This document shows, piece by piece, positions 1 to 12,504 of a DNA stretch of 64,000 nucleotides; the first letter of the stretch is position 1, and every line of letters starts with the position of its first letter. The position numbers and the translations under genes are program-made. This stretch comes from Rachycentron canadum (Eukaryota; Chordata; Actinopteri; Carangiformes; Rachycentridae). The DNA is taken from assembly GCA_038496675.1 (NCBI GenBank), contig CM076661.1:9729209-9793208 (forward strand), in the 5' to 3' direction. The notes below the pieces were generated by a model. The model was not told the origin of the DNA and did not search any database. It saw only the letters and a list, made by a program, of their open reading frames with translations.

Positions 1-2915
1 GGTTTTCTACCAGCATTAATACATCAGGCCCTCAGCTTCCTTCTACTCTCCTCCTTTAATTTTTTTTTCTTTCCTTTTTTTCAGCAAGGCAAGAGTGCCA
101 ATGAATAATTGAACAGTCCTGCGGTCCAAATGTCACAGCAGGGAAAATTGTTTGCGCTGGTTGGTAATTAGAATTTCATTGTTTGTTATGTAGGTTTGAA
201 ATTCCTGTCATTCCACATTCCACTTTATCTTGGTGATGGCAGATATCTTTTCTGTCTGGTAGAGGCACCAAGGCAGAGATGGAGAGATGGCATAAAGCAC
301 AATACATTCGCTCATTCAGCATCATCTCCGCCGCTGGTCCTCCGCTTCACGCACACTCACATACACATACGCCATCACTGACACAGACAAAGACATGTTT
401 AGGTGAAGCTGTCATACACTCAAACGGACACAAAACAATGGACCCAGTGCAAGTCGCCATTTTCTCTCATATATACACATAGGATACTAGTCTACTATGT
501 GTAAAATGTTTTATACATTTGACCTCCAGCTTCCTGTTGTCTATATGACTCTTCTACATTGTGTAACTTCATTTATATTTTGCCCCTGCCATGTTCATCT
601 CTGCCTGTAATTATGACTGAGGCTGACATTTTGTCTGATTGCTTACAATGTGTGTGCATGTGCATGTCTGGGTGATTGTGTGCATATCAATGTGTGACTG
701 TTTTGAGTCTGTGTGTGTGCGTGTACTTGGGATGTGACTTTTTTATTTGATTATGAGCTGTTTTAACACAGGCAGTGGGGGATGCATTATGCTATTCGTT
801 GAGTGCTCTAACTGTTGCACAATATTTTAGGGCTGTTGCTCTCTCTGTCTCAATCAGTCAATTTGTGCTAGGGATGGCAATTGTTAGGATGTAGTTTCTG
901 CTCTTACTGACACTTTATTGAAGTTTTTATTGATTTTACTGATTGATTTGCAAGAAACAGACAGGAATTCATTTAGAGTAGAACGACCATTGCTTCATTT
1001 CTGCGACAGCACAGTACATCCTGCACAACGTGCACAGTTTTGTTCTTTCCTGACCTTGAAATGCGTCTTTCTTGTGTGGCTGGTTATTTTGCATCCAGCA
1101 CAGACACATAGGTGAGATCATTTACCAAACTAGTGGCCGTTTCATTCAAATGAGTCTTCATTGTTGCTACTGTATGTTACTGTTTCCAGCAAAAACCTGC
1201 TGGTGATCTAGTGACAATAAATGCATTTAAATCGGCATCAAAAATGAAGAAATCTCTTTAGTACTAATATCATCAGTTTTTAGCATGACGAACACTACAT
1301 ACTACACTATATCTGCAACCGTGTTGTGACATGACCTGCAGTGGAGGAAGAAGGAAGATTTGATGGTGGTCAGATTGTGACACAGCAGCTGACCGTGTTT
1401 TTCTGTCAATTTATGTTGTCGGCTCAACAGGTGTTTAAGCAGATTAGTAGCATTGCTTAGAGTTGTTTGTAAAACACTTGATTGCACTTGAGCGTTGTCA
1501 TCATCAAAACATTTCATGATTTTGTTGTTCTCGTCTTGTTTGAAGTGTCTGTTGGCTGCCATTTGTTCTGTGGAAGTGAGATGAGACAAAAAGCCCCAAA
1601 GAATTGAAAGAGAGCGAGAATGAGTGAGAGCATTAATTTTATGCTTTCAATTTTCCATAAATTCCCATTTCTCCAACCCAAAAACCTGTTGCAAAGGAAT
1701 CAATACTCCAGGTTTTGATAATAAACTTATTTTGTCATAATTCCCTCCTGTGAGACAATGAAGATACTCAACACACACAACTCATCTTTAAGCCCAAAAC
1801 GGGTTGAAATAGTTTCGTTTTTATCTGTCATTTTCTAGTTTATTTTGCCAAATTAAGCCTTTGATTTATTAAATGTTTTAATCCTAATATGAATAACAAT
1901 TATTAATTTTAATTTGATTAATCAGCTTGCTGATATCAGGTAATTAGTTTTTACTTCTTGCTACTGACTTTCTTTATCTCCCTTTTTCTCTCTTTTTCTA
2001 CTTCACTTTTACCTGCTGCCACATTTTTTCTCCCCTCTGTCAACTATAAGCTCCCAGTGCCTCTGCTCCCACTCTAGCTGATCCTTTTGTGTTGACTCTA
2101 TCTTTTGAAATTGTTTTTTCATGCTTTTCATTTTTGTTGTATGTGCTTACTGGCAAAATAGGTGCTATGATGCAATTACATTTCTCTTTTTGTGAAAGTA
2201 GGCATCAAATGACAGTTTAAGGTTTCATAAAGAGAAATTGCTTAGGTGTGTTTTTCTAACTAGGGGTATGCTGTTTTAGAGTGACAGTCTGCACAAAGGG
2301 AGTTACTGGCACTCATGCAGAAGCTCACACATAAAAACCCAAACAACACAAATGAAACATGCGTAAAGAACTAGAAAAATATGTCAGTCTTAGTTGCTAA
2401 TCACAGTTATTTTCTAGCCTTTGCCCTTTGCCTGTCACATCTCTTGATCTCTGTAGCCCTCCATCTCTCCTACCATCATTCCTTTTTGTTCTCTCTATCA
2501 GTGGGAGATGGAGTTAAGTGCAGCTGTAGGCCAAATAGCCCAGTGATTGGCTCTCACTTACCCCTACCTCCCCAGTGCATTTGAAATCACTGATTGCAGA
2601 CATGCCAGTCTAAATCAAAGCCCAGCTATAAAGGAAATGCTTTCAAGGGAAAGAGAAGGTGTGGGAGCTAAGATTTATATGTGTTTTAGCCACGTGTGTC
2701 TGCTAAGCTCACTCATGGACCATATAGTTGCAGATGTCAGAATTGCTCTTCATTCACTGTACCTCCACCTGCCCAAACAAACAACCTTTAGAACTGGTTT
2801 AATTTCCAAAACCAGGTTCAGAAACTCACAGTCCGTCTGTGCAGACAGTTTTTTTTTCTTTATAATTAACTGAGCCTTGATTCCTTGATACCTTTGCCAT
2901 TTCTTTTCCCTCCAG
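1..2915 (+). other. pacrg: Intron upstream of PACRG penultimate exon (3' part)
   Basis: No conserved coding sequence of the earlier PACRG exons is visible here, so the whole stretch is taken as intron. It holds short degenerate GT-rich sequence around 640-725, AT-rich DNA around 1840-1930 and pyrimidine-rich DNA around 1970-2050. Nothing else was recognised. Confidence 0.75.
2890..2915 (+). other. pacrg: Splice acceptor of PACRG penultimate exon
   Basis: A pyrimidine-rich stretch (TTTCTTTTCCCTCCAG at its end) immediately precedes the conserved coding sequence. It fixes the exon start at 2916 and shows that the open frame upstream of it is intronic. Confidence 0.9.
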
Positions 2916-3065
2916 ATGCCCTGAACACAAGGAACCGTCAGGTGATCTGCACCACGCTTAAAGTCCTGCAGCATCTGGTGATGTCTGGAGACATGGTTGG
3001 AGAGGCTCTGGTGCCCTACTACAGACAGATCCTTCCCATTCTCAACATCTTCAAGAACATGAACA
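2916..3065 (+). CDS. pacrg: PACRG penultimate coding exon (partial gene)
   Basis: This exon encodes 49 whole codons plus split codons at each end: two bases complete a codon begun in the previous exon, and the final A starts the next one. The translation begins [20 protein letters not shown] and contains [20 protein letters not shown] recognise this as the helical-repeat (ARM/HEAT-like) body of PACRG, nearly identical to the mammalian protein. Known biology: PACRG pairs with FAP20/CFAP20 at the inner junction of axonemal doublet microtubules and works with MEIG1 in sperm flagellum formation. A polypyrimidine tract ending TCCAG precedes the exon and GTGAGT follows it, so both edges are well supported. 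An in-frame ATG at 2885 lies in the upstream intron and is not a start. The first exons, the true start and any promoter are outside the window. Confidence 0.96.
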
Positions 3066-3071
3066 GTGAGT
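3066..3071 (+). other. pacrg: Splice donor GTGAGT of PACRG penultimate exon
   Basis: GTGAGT directly follows the conserved ...KNMN codons plus one base. It leaves the frame in phase 1, matching the acceptor at 53735. The match to the donor consensus is strong. Confidence 0.93.
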
Positions 3072-3900
3072 TCCTGCTATGCAAATGGTTGAGGGGTCAG
3101 ATGGTATGTCAGCATGATATGTCTTTTGTGGAGCGGGATCGTGCAATCTTGTCCCTCTGTCTTATGAGTAATTTTTGTGCTAGAACTGCAATTATGTCAG
3201 TGAATTCAAAAAAAAGCAAACAACTACTAGGCTGTGTGGATTTTGTCTTATTGTTGTGGCTTGGTTATACCAGGGGATCCCACAGAGATGTTCAGATGTG
3301 GAAAATGCAGTGTAGAAGCTAAATGTCTGTTTGTCTTATGATTTTGAGTCACAAAGCATCCCGTTTTAAACTTGTACTTTTCTCAGCAGATCGTGTCCCT
3401 GAATCCTTTCTTGTTTTGCTTCCTCCACTTAAACATCCATTTGACAGTGAAGCTCCATTTTGTCCTTCCTGCTGTCAGTCAGGCTGCATTGTGCAGGACT
3501 GTTGAGGAGGAGACTTTGTCCTTGCACTCTGTGAAAACCCCCACCTGGGTGGACCTGGGGAGATTGGCATCAGATAGACTGGGCTCTTTGTGTGGCCGTG
3601 TCAAAACACTTAGCATGGTGTGACACGATGTGTGCCCATTGAAAGCATAGAGGCAAAACCAAACAACACTCGTCGCAATCAGTAGGATGTGGAGAGTGAC
3701 ATTGTGAATCAGTCATTTAAAGACAAGCTTTAACAGGAGAAAACACAAGGCTTTAGTCTCATAATCAATATCCAATTTGAATCTCTTTTCTCCGTAATTC
3801 GCTTACATTATCTGTTACTATTTGCTGAGGTCTAAAAAAAAGGAAGGAGAGAGCCAAAAGAGATAGGAGGGAAAGACAAAGGAGGGAAAAGAAAAGCCTG

Positions 3901-3965
3901 GCTTATTAGCGCATGGCCTTATGCAAATCTCCTCTGTAAATTAGCTGTCAAATCAATCCCCTAAA
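3901..3965. promoter_or_regulatory. Candidate conserved non-coding element with POU/Meis/Pbx-like motifs
   Basis: A unique, non-repetitive stretch holds a perfect octamer ATGCAAAT (3921-3928), an AATTAG core, a Meis-type CTGTCA (3945-3950) and a Pbx-like ATCAATC (3952-3958) within about 40 bases. Motifs are seen directly; enhancer function and conservation are inferred. Confidence 0.35.
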
Positions 3966-5792
3966 CCGTTTTGAAGCGTGAGTTTCTCCGCCACAGCGCA
4001 GGCTCAGCAGTTGGCCAGTGAACCCCACCAGGTACAGTTTTATCTCTGCCTGGTACATACTGTGCCGGCCTGTCTACCTTCCTGCCCGCTAGTCTACCCT
4101 CACCCTCACCCTCCACTGGCGGGCATCGATTAAACCTGAGCCAACCTCTCACCTGGCAGATGTCCCTGCTATTGACCTCTCCTAGAGAGACCAGTCTGGG
4201 TCAGAGAGGGGTCCATACAGCTGCCAAAGCACAGGTTTCAATCTACTAAACAAGGATAGTCCTTCCTGTTCAGCAATTTGCAAGCATCCAGTTGAGTTTC
4301 TCTTTTCTTAAAGTTTAATTTAGAGTTGGGGCTGGATGATACATAAAGTTTAACCAAAGTAAAGTATACAAGTATGTATATTTAAATATGCAAGAACACA
4401 TATAAGTTCATAGATAGACTTATAGAGTGAAAGAATAGATACATAGAAGAAGCTTTCCTAGTGTCATTAATTCTCCATCTGGAGCTTTAGAGTTAGATGA
4501 GTTGTCAATTCATGTCTGGCACCACCCACTCCCTGCTAACACAGAAAGATATGACTTCAAATAGGGAGAATGCACGCTTCTCTTTAAGGGACCAAACACT
4601 GTCTGAAACAGAACCTTGTGTTCTTTGTCTCTAATATGCACATATTTTAGGATTGTTGTTCTTTCACACTTCGTGGCTTTGTTTCTGTCTCTCCTCTGTT
4701 TCATGTGACTTGTTTGTATCAGTATCAAAGCTTTCATTGAAGTCCATCTATTATCTAATATTACTTATGTACACCTCCAGCTTCATCCCACGTTCAGACA
4801 GTTGTCTCAACAGGAGCCAGCGTGTTGCCTTGAGCAGACAGACTCAATCATTGGCTCTAACACACTAGAAGAAACAGAGGACTGTCTAGCAACATTTCCT
4901 TTTGGCTCTCCCACAGTGTAACTCACGGAGCTTGCATGGCATCCCTCTTATCTCCTGAGCCACAACGGGGCCACTGTCCAGTATGTGCCAAGTGTGTGTG
5001 TGTGTCTACAATTGTCTACATCTGTCATGAATAGATCTGTTGTATCCCATTTGCAGCTGTTGGATTCAGTGTGGATGAAGGCCCCAGCTTTCCGTCTCTG
5101 CCTCTCTGTTCACTGTTGTTTAGGTCTGCCAGCCCCTGGCACATAGTGCTCAACCAGACATCTACTACAGACTCACACAGACACACACATATACAATCAC
5201 ACAATGTCCCAGTTGAGGCTACACAACCTGACTCTGTCCCTGTCTCACCAGTTGTTCGAGCTGTGAATCAATAGGCTGACAGCCACTGCTGTAGGGTCAG
5301 GGCTACAGTTAGATATCACCAGCATCTCATCATGGGACAGATCCCCTAGGCTGTGTTCACACACTCCTGCTGTGTCGCTCCCACTCTGAGACAGGGTTGT
5401 GACCTGTTAAATTGGTCTGTATACAGGCCTTATCTGAGCCATTTTTCTAGGGTCAGAGCTGGGACTTAACAGCCATCTGAAAAAAATGGACCCTTGGGTG
5501 TCCTTTCATTCAGACAGAGCGCTGGACCTCTGACCAGGAGAACACTCTCATGCTCAGTCTCTCTGGGATCCAGTCCTCTGAAGAAGGAATGGTTCCATTG
5601 TTCAATGAGAAAAAATATGCCTGTTTAACTTCAGGCAGCTGACTGCCATTCTTACCACTGTCAGAGTAATGCGTCATTTTGAAGTGCACAATAATGAGCA
5701 ATCACATAGTATCATCGTCCTTGATGTACCCCTTTGTCTCCTGAATCAGCTCTCCCAGCTTTTGTTTGCTTTGTGCCTTTTGCTAATCAGCT

Positions 5793-5798
<6 letters not shown>

Positions 5799-5850
<52 letters not shown>
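5799..5850 (+). repeat. (GT)26 microsatellite
   Basis: An uninterrupted GT run of 52 bases, flanked by further GTGTGA-type degenerate units. It is likely polymorphic. Confidence 0.98.
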
Positions 5851-5853
<3 letters not shown>

Positions 5854-6748
5854 TGTGTTTATGTGTGTAAAAGACAATGTTGAGGATAGCGTAGGAATTC
5901 CTCCAATGTGATTTGCACAGCTCTCTTGTTTGCTTGCTGTGATGAATCTTATCCCTAATGAAATGCAACAACGTTCCTTATGAGGGAGAAATGTGCTCCC
6001 TCATCCAGTAAATTCCTCTTCTGAGCTCTAAGGATGGAAGTAACTCATCTACTGTACTTCATCTGAAGAAGAGGGAAAGAGGGAGAGACTTCTGGATTTT
6101 GTAATGCAGCAGGGTAAGCTACACAGAGAGAATATTCTGGGGTCTTGAATAGGCATCAAATGGGCACCAACACTGACCTTACTTAGCAGGTCAGGTAACG
6201 GTCAGACATGATTGACACACTTTAAATACAGATTCTTCCTTCAATCTAAGTTACATTCCTCAAGTCATGTTATAATATTACCTGACATTAAACTGAGCCT
6301 AATGAGTTCCACACAGGTACTCATATTTAAAACCAATTCAGAGCATTTTTTCAGTCAACTTCACAATTTAATAGACTACCCAAGTGAAGCATAATTGGCC
6401 AAGGACTACAAAAAGGAATGTTTTCCATCTTCAGCCTCTACATGGGGGTTTGCTGTGTCTGAATGCTGATGTTTGCCTGGAGGGCTCCTCTGATATTTAT
6501 TTGAACCTGCACTGTAGCATTGTTGTTGTTGTCCTGATCATTTTCTCCGCTTATCTGTAAGGTATAGGTCCTTAAACTCCTATTCATCACTGACAAACCT
6601 TCTCTCACATACACAAACACACACACATTCACACACTCATACATATATTGGTCACAAGCTGCAGTGATGTGGTTCATTTGGCCTCTTTTATCTTCTTGCT
6701 AGGAATGTGGCCAGCTATGATAAGGTCTCGCCCGCATGCATTGCTGAG

Positions 6749-6780
<32 letters not shown>

Positions 6781-6784
6781 CACA
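6749..6784 (+). repeat. (CA)18 microsatellite with one CG interruption
   Basis: CA repeats over 36 bases with a single CG unit at 6773-6774. The tract lies 0.9 kb from the GT tract at 5799 and is complementary to it. Confidence 0.97.
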
Positions 6785-7949
6785 GAAAGGGGTTGTGATA
6801 GTAGCTCTCGGTCTTCTGTGCCTCAGTGACTGGTGAGGTTTTTGTGTTGGTGACAGATGCAGTGCTGTGTCTGGCCACTCTGTCTTCCCTGTGGGCCTGG
6901 TTTATCTGTGTATCACATGGCATGCACATGCACACACACACACTCACCGCTCATGCTGCACGTCTTTATGAATACGGTGGATCAGTTACAGCCCATGCTG
7001 ATCGTTGGAATGAAAATAAACAGGAAGAGCTGGCCGACCTCATAACCTCTCTAGGACAGAAGGACAGGGACAGTCAGGACGAGGACATTTCATCAACTGT
7101 AGATGGAACTTGCGTACATGTTACTGCCATGAACTATAAAATGGCTATCACTCACTCACACACATGCATGCACACACAGGCAAATCAAATCCAAAGCATT
7201 TTTTCTGACTCATTTTAATCTGACAGAAGGCCAAGCGTATGCCAGTGTATTCAGCCACCTGTGCTCTTGTCCACAATACAACATAATGCTCCCGTTTACT
7301 GCCAGAATGCTGCACTGTTGCGTATATGGTGCTGAAGTCTATTCCTGGGGATTCCCATTCACAAACATTTGCTTTATTTAATGACCTTTTCCAGCTGCCA
7401 TTGTGAAAAATTAATTCACTGCCATGCTTTCATTGTGTACATAGTGAGACAATGGAGAAGAAGATGCCCACCACCCCCAAACCCAACCATCCCGCACACA
7501 CACAGACACACACACACAAACCTGTGGCCCCCATGTAATCCATCATCCTCCACAGACACACAGAGCTCCTTGTCTCTGCGGACGACAGAACACACACCTC
7601 ATCCTCAGCCCCCGTCTTCTCTTCCATGTACCCCTCTCCAACAGGAGATATCTAGCTATCAAGCAATCACAGACCCCGTTGCCATTAAAATACAGACTGA
7701 GTGGGAGAGACAGAGAGAAAAGAGAGATGGGAGGAAAGATAGCATGAGTGAGTGAGAGATGAAATCCAGGTAATACCAAGCTCGTCTGTTCTTACCTGCT
7801 CTACCGTTAGCATGCTTCACAGCACATAATGACTTTTTCCTTCTGTCCTGAAGCTTAAGAAAAGACAGTTGAGGAAAATAGTGGAAATATATTTTATATT
7901 AATGTAACTTCCCACCTCCTCCCCCACTTCCCATATCTCTCTCCACTCC

Positions 7950-8150
7950 TGTACTTCTTCCGCCTGCGGATATGCCCACCTGGCTCTGTTAATTTCTATT
8001 GTCAGCAGGTCTGAGGCGGAGCAGCCAATCAGCTGTGAGCGTCAGCCCTTGGGCCTGCAGTCGCTCTGCGGCTCCAATTTAAAGGTCAGCTGATAAGCAG
8101 CCAGATTCATGCATAATCTGGGCCACTCTGCAGGCAGACAGGCAGACTGC
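7950..8150. promoter_or_regulatory. Candidate regulatory patch with CCAAT, E-box, GATA and nuclear-receptor half-site
   Basis: A GC-richer island in AT-rich intron. It holds CCAAT at 8025-8029 and 8074-8078, CAGCTG E-boxes at 8030-8035 and 8087-8092, AGGTCA at 8083-8088, a GATAAG at 8092-8097 and ATGCATAAT at 8109-8117. The density is unusual compared with the surrounding DNA. It could be an enhancer or a cryptic promoter; no transcript evidence is available. Confidence 0.33.
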
Positions 8151-11100
8151 TCAACGAAAACACACATACACTTGCTGAACAGATACATACATCATCCTCT
8201 TGGTCTGTGATTAACCCTCTCAATTGTTTTTCTTTTTAGACTGTAATGGGCATGTTTCACTTGTCCTTTTCCAGCTGGAACATATTTGTCTCTATTGATC
8301 TCTATTGTTCATCAGGTTAGATAATGCACTTTTACTAATTGCTTGAGAGAAGTGCCTCAGCAAGAACTTGGCTTTTGTGTTTGTTGATTTGTTCATTAAT
8401 TTGTACATAGTGCCTTTTGCAATGTGAAGCACTTAGGGGAATTATGTGATCCACTCTTCAAGTGGCACACAGCCCTAAAGCTGGCAGTATGCTTAAAATG
8501 AAATAGAATATGGCGTCTTTGCACAGGCAGTATGCAACTTTAACAAAGCACCTCTTCGATTGTTGCAGTGTGTGGAGGCTGGCCAGCAGAACTTGCACGG
8601 CCTTGCTCATCTAAGTCACTGCGGCTGTCCAGCAGTAGGCTATGACACGATCGCTTTTTTTCTGGTTATATGATTTCCTAATTATGTCATTGTCATTCCA
8701 CTTGCCGCTTCATCCGATATGGCAAACAAGTAGAACTTATTTCACAGTAACTATAATGGTGTCAGTTTTTAGTGCTGTTCATGACAACATTTAACAGCTT
8801 TTTTGCAAATTAAATTTTTCAAAAAATGTACTGGAAACCCATATGATGAACACACAGAACATAAACTCTTTGCCCCCTGCATGTCTGAATTGAAGGTTGG
8901 TTTTTACTGTCAGGATAGTTTATGCTTGAGAGGTCAGATAGCTCTAGCTGGTCAGAAACAATTAATCTTAACCTTTTCTCAAGTAGAGTGCCAGGTAGAT
9001 TGATTCTACTTTCCCGTAGCTTCCTTGCACACACTTGCACACCCATGCTAGTCATGAATACCTAAAAAGAGCCAGTTCACCTCCTTTGTTGGGCTAATTC
9101 AATCCCAAGGCCTAAATCTTAGAAATTCACTGATGGACTCAAAGTAAGGAGACAAAGAAAGCTTTTAAGTGGATGTTGAGCTTTTAGATGGATTGGGTCA
9201 GGCTTAGCACATAGACAAGTGGACATCAATCTGTCTGTAGCTGAATGTTGGTCTTAGTATGGAACCAGTGGTCCTCAATCTCAGCTGGACTCCTCCTTTT
9301 ATTCCCTCTAATCCAAGTAGCACTCAATTACCTAATTGGATGAGTTATGAGGGTCCTTTCGCTCTCTCCATTCCCTCCCATCTCAATGAGATTAACACAC
9401 TGTAATTAATGAATTTGGGGCACTTTGAAACGATTTGCAGGATTGTCCTGGCTCAGGGGGCCTGACATGTGTAACACAATTATCGAGTTGTTGAAATTTG
9501 ACAATAGGGTGAGATGAATAGTGTGAATACTGTCTGTGTTTGCAAAAGACAGGTGATTGTTTGAATCTGCACATGGAACAGGTTGATGAGGCTGCTTTGT
9601 GTTATCCACTTCAAATTGTATGTCTGTGTGTATATGTAGTGGGGGGGGGGCTACTTTTTCATGTCATGCAATGTGCATTCTTGTAAATGTGTGTCCTTGT
9701 GTGTGTGTTTGTGTGTGTCATGACTTCCTAGTAGTGAGCAGAAAGCTCTCCTGCAGCCTCTCACCACATCATTGTGTTTGACATCTCCACAGGCAGCCGG
9801 CGACAGAATGCTGGTGTGTGTACAGACATTTGTCCAGCCTGCTTTGGATCAGCATTTGTACCGTGCGCCAGGTTGCCTGTCAGCTTTCATAAACAGCCAC
9901 ACCTTCACAAACAGGCCTGCCGCTTGAAAGTGAAAAAAGACACAGTTTCACAAAATAAATAACAAATAGCATTTCTACAGTCTCCCCAACTTATTGTCCC
10001 GGGCAAGGACACACATAATAAACAAGTAAAATAAAATAGATTTTTATAACCAGTGTCAGGATACAGTCCCTTTTCCCCTTGCTTTCCCCTGCTTGTCAGA
10101 TGTGGGCAGAAATGCAAGTGCACTAAGGATAACAGAAAAGTAAAACAACTGACATTAACAGTTTTTTTTAAATATTATGTAATCAGAACTTTGTGGAGGA
10201 GAGTTAAATCTCAGACACTTTTTTTTACTATTGAACTGCATTTTCACACAATCAAAATGTAGTAATCTAAAGAAAATGTGGAGTCCTCCAGATGTGATTT
10301 TGCACCGGTCAACGTTTGGAAAGTACTCAGCTCTCAGCCAGACGTTGTCAGTCATAATGATTCCACACCTGTCATTTTTAGGGTCTGTCTCCTTTCTGTC
10401 TGTCTGTGTCTTTAGAGGCCCCCCCATTACTGCCTACTGCCTTTTCTCAGCACGTTTCCCCGACAGAGGTAACCTTATCTCCTCCATTCTCACACAGGCA
10501 CGTCAGCATGCGCCAGTCACAGTCCTCACTATCTCTAATGGATGTAATTGAAGCCTGTTCTAACATTCTAATGCACACTATTTCTCAAGAACCCTCTAAA
10601 CCCCCCCCCAACTCACACAAATCCCCCTAAGGTTGCCCCATCCAAGTCTTGTCCCATGTCCAGACAAAAGTTTTTAGCTGGCTCCTATCTCTAATGTTTC
10701 CATCTGGCTCTGTGGCTCATATTCCCCCAGCCATCACAAAATATGAGTATATAACAACAGTGTCAATGGGCATGCAAAAAAAAAAAAACTTTATTTGTTG
10801 TGCTTATTGGTAGTAATTTATTCATCCTGTTCATATTTATTCATCCCTATCATGTTTCACAGGCATTAACAATTGTAGAACCTCTGTTAGATGTAAAGGC
10901 TAATCATACATTTAATACCTAGATCAGCAACATGGATCACTGATTAATGTTTTCTAAGCACAACTCCAGAGCATAATCATGAAGGAAAAAAGGGTCACGT
11001 TGACCCCACACAATTGCTAAAATGCATGTGTGGGCATATTCAGCCACAGGAGGATTACAGTGAATTCCTTTTGTTGCTGCTATTCTTGCCTTTTCAAATT

Positions 11101-12330
11101 TAATTAACAAGTGAAATAATACCACTTAACTTGGTTTTACTGCACTCTTTATTCATTCTGCTGTTCTGAAATAGGACAGTACCTGAGGAGCATGATGTCT
11201 ATACTGCCTTGTCTTAGATTAATACGGTCTTTTAGTGTCTTCTTTTGCATGTGTTTTAGTTTGTGCATGTATGCAGCAAATGAAACCCAATCCTCTGAAC
11301 CAGATGTTGCCTCATTATGTTCGACCCCACATCATTAAAAGAAGGACTGGGGTCATAGAAAAAGAACTTGCGTGTCTTAACGGACAGTCAGTCAGAGATG
11401 CTCATTGGCCTGCCCCCTTGTTCCATTTTCTTTTCACCTATTGTCTACAGTAGAGCAAGACATTATTCCCCCTCTCTTCTCCTCACAAGATCACAATACG
11501 GGTATTATAAAACTTTGGTTTCCTATCACAAGTAATACCGATAGCATAAAGGACTCTTATTTTGATATTCAAAGATCACATTCTTTAGATTTTATATTAA
11601 GTACTATATTTTATACTTTTTTTCATTGGAAATTGTTGTCATCATAGCTTTTCATTGCATAAACAAGGCTCTCAGTATATTGGGTGTTCTCTTACTAGGG
11701 CCATGATGCTTAAACCTCTATTTCTCATTCCCCCCTGCTCTTAAAGTTATCTCTGGTGGCTACTTAATGGCCGTTACATTTGACCAAGCTGCATTTTCTG
11801 AAAAACTGTGGTGATGCCCTGAAGACAGGACTTTCAAGCTTCAGATATATGGACAAATTTAAAAAAAGAAGATCCCACAAGAGCAAAGTCGACTCTAAGC
11901 TGTACAATGTAGTGTTGAAACACTGCACGTCAAACATGAAAAATCTCTGAAATGTATGACAGGACACAACCTGATACTGCTGCATTTAGTTCCAAAACCA
12001 CCAAAATCAAAACAATTGCAGATTATGAATGTGTTCGCATGCAAGCTGCCAGCTAGCGGTGTGCTCAGAAATTAATGGAGCCACTTGCAATTTTTATCTG
12101 CAGAAAATGTGCTTCAAGCACTTAAGCTTTGCACTGCTGCAACATTGTGAATGGTTAAAATTCATTTAATAAAGAAAAGATTAATATTTAAATAGGCTCC
12201 TGGCAATGCACAGTATTAAAATTTAGAATGCACATTGCACATTGTTTGCATAATTAATTCATTGCAGCTTCATCTGTAAATAATATTGTTACCACACCAT
12301 CGGCCCAGGCATGTGTGTGGGTATGTGTTT

Positions 12331-12346
12331 GTGTGTGTGTGTGTGT
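12331..12346 (+). repeat. Short GT run
   Basis: Eight pure GT units within a longer degenerate GT-rich stretch (about 12311-12346). It faces the CA tract at 12454-12501. Confidence 0.95.
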
Positions 12347-12451
12347 AGCAGGGCGCACAGTCACTGCTGCGCAAACACTGAGAAAATTCCCACAGTACTG
12401 TCTTATTTACTCTTAGGATCTGTTCTGTGACACAGGCATGCATGCCAGCGA

Positions 12452-12453
<2 letters not shown>

Positions 12454-12501
<48 letters not shown>
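12454..12501 (+). repeat. (AC)24 microsatellite
   Basis: Pure AC repeat of 48 bases. Confidence 0.98.

Positions 12502-12504
<3 letters not shown>

Larger units (their letters stand above)
3072..12000 (+). other. pacrg: PACRG large intron, first part
   Basis: Non-coding. It contains two motif-dense patches (3901-3965 and about 7950-8150), a long GT tract at 5799-5850 and a CA tract at 6749-6784. Minor imperfect CA/GT runs occur near 6610-6640, 7493-7519 and 9630-9720. A homeodomain-type TAATTAAT lies at 9403-9410 in an otherwise unique stretch (about 9366-9440). An A12 run lies near 10777-10788. No exon was recognised. Confidence 0.7.

Noticed and set aside
61..120. Strong pyrimidine tract ending TTTTTTTCAG at about 84, like a splice acceptor
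   Set aside because: All three frames after it hit stops within a few codons and nothing resembles the earlier PACRG exons.
2885..2915. In-frame ATG upstream of the PACRG exon as an alternative start
   Set aside because: The stretch is a pyrimidine-rich splice acceptor region; PACRG proteins continue from earlier exons here.
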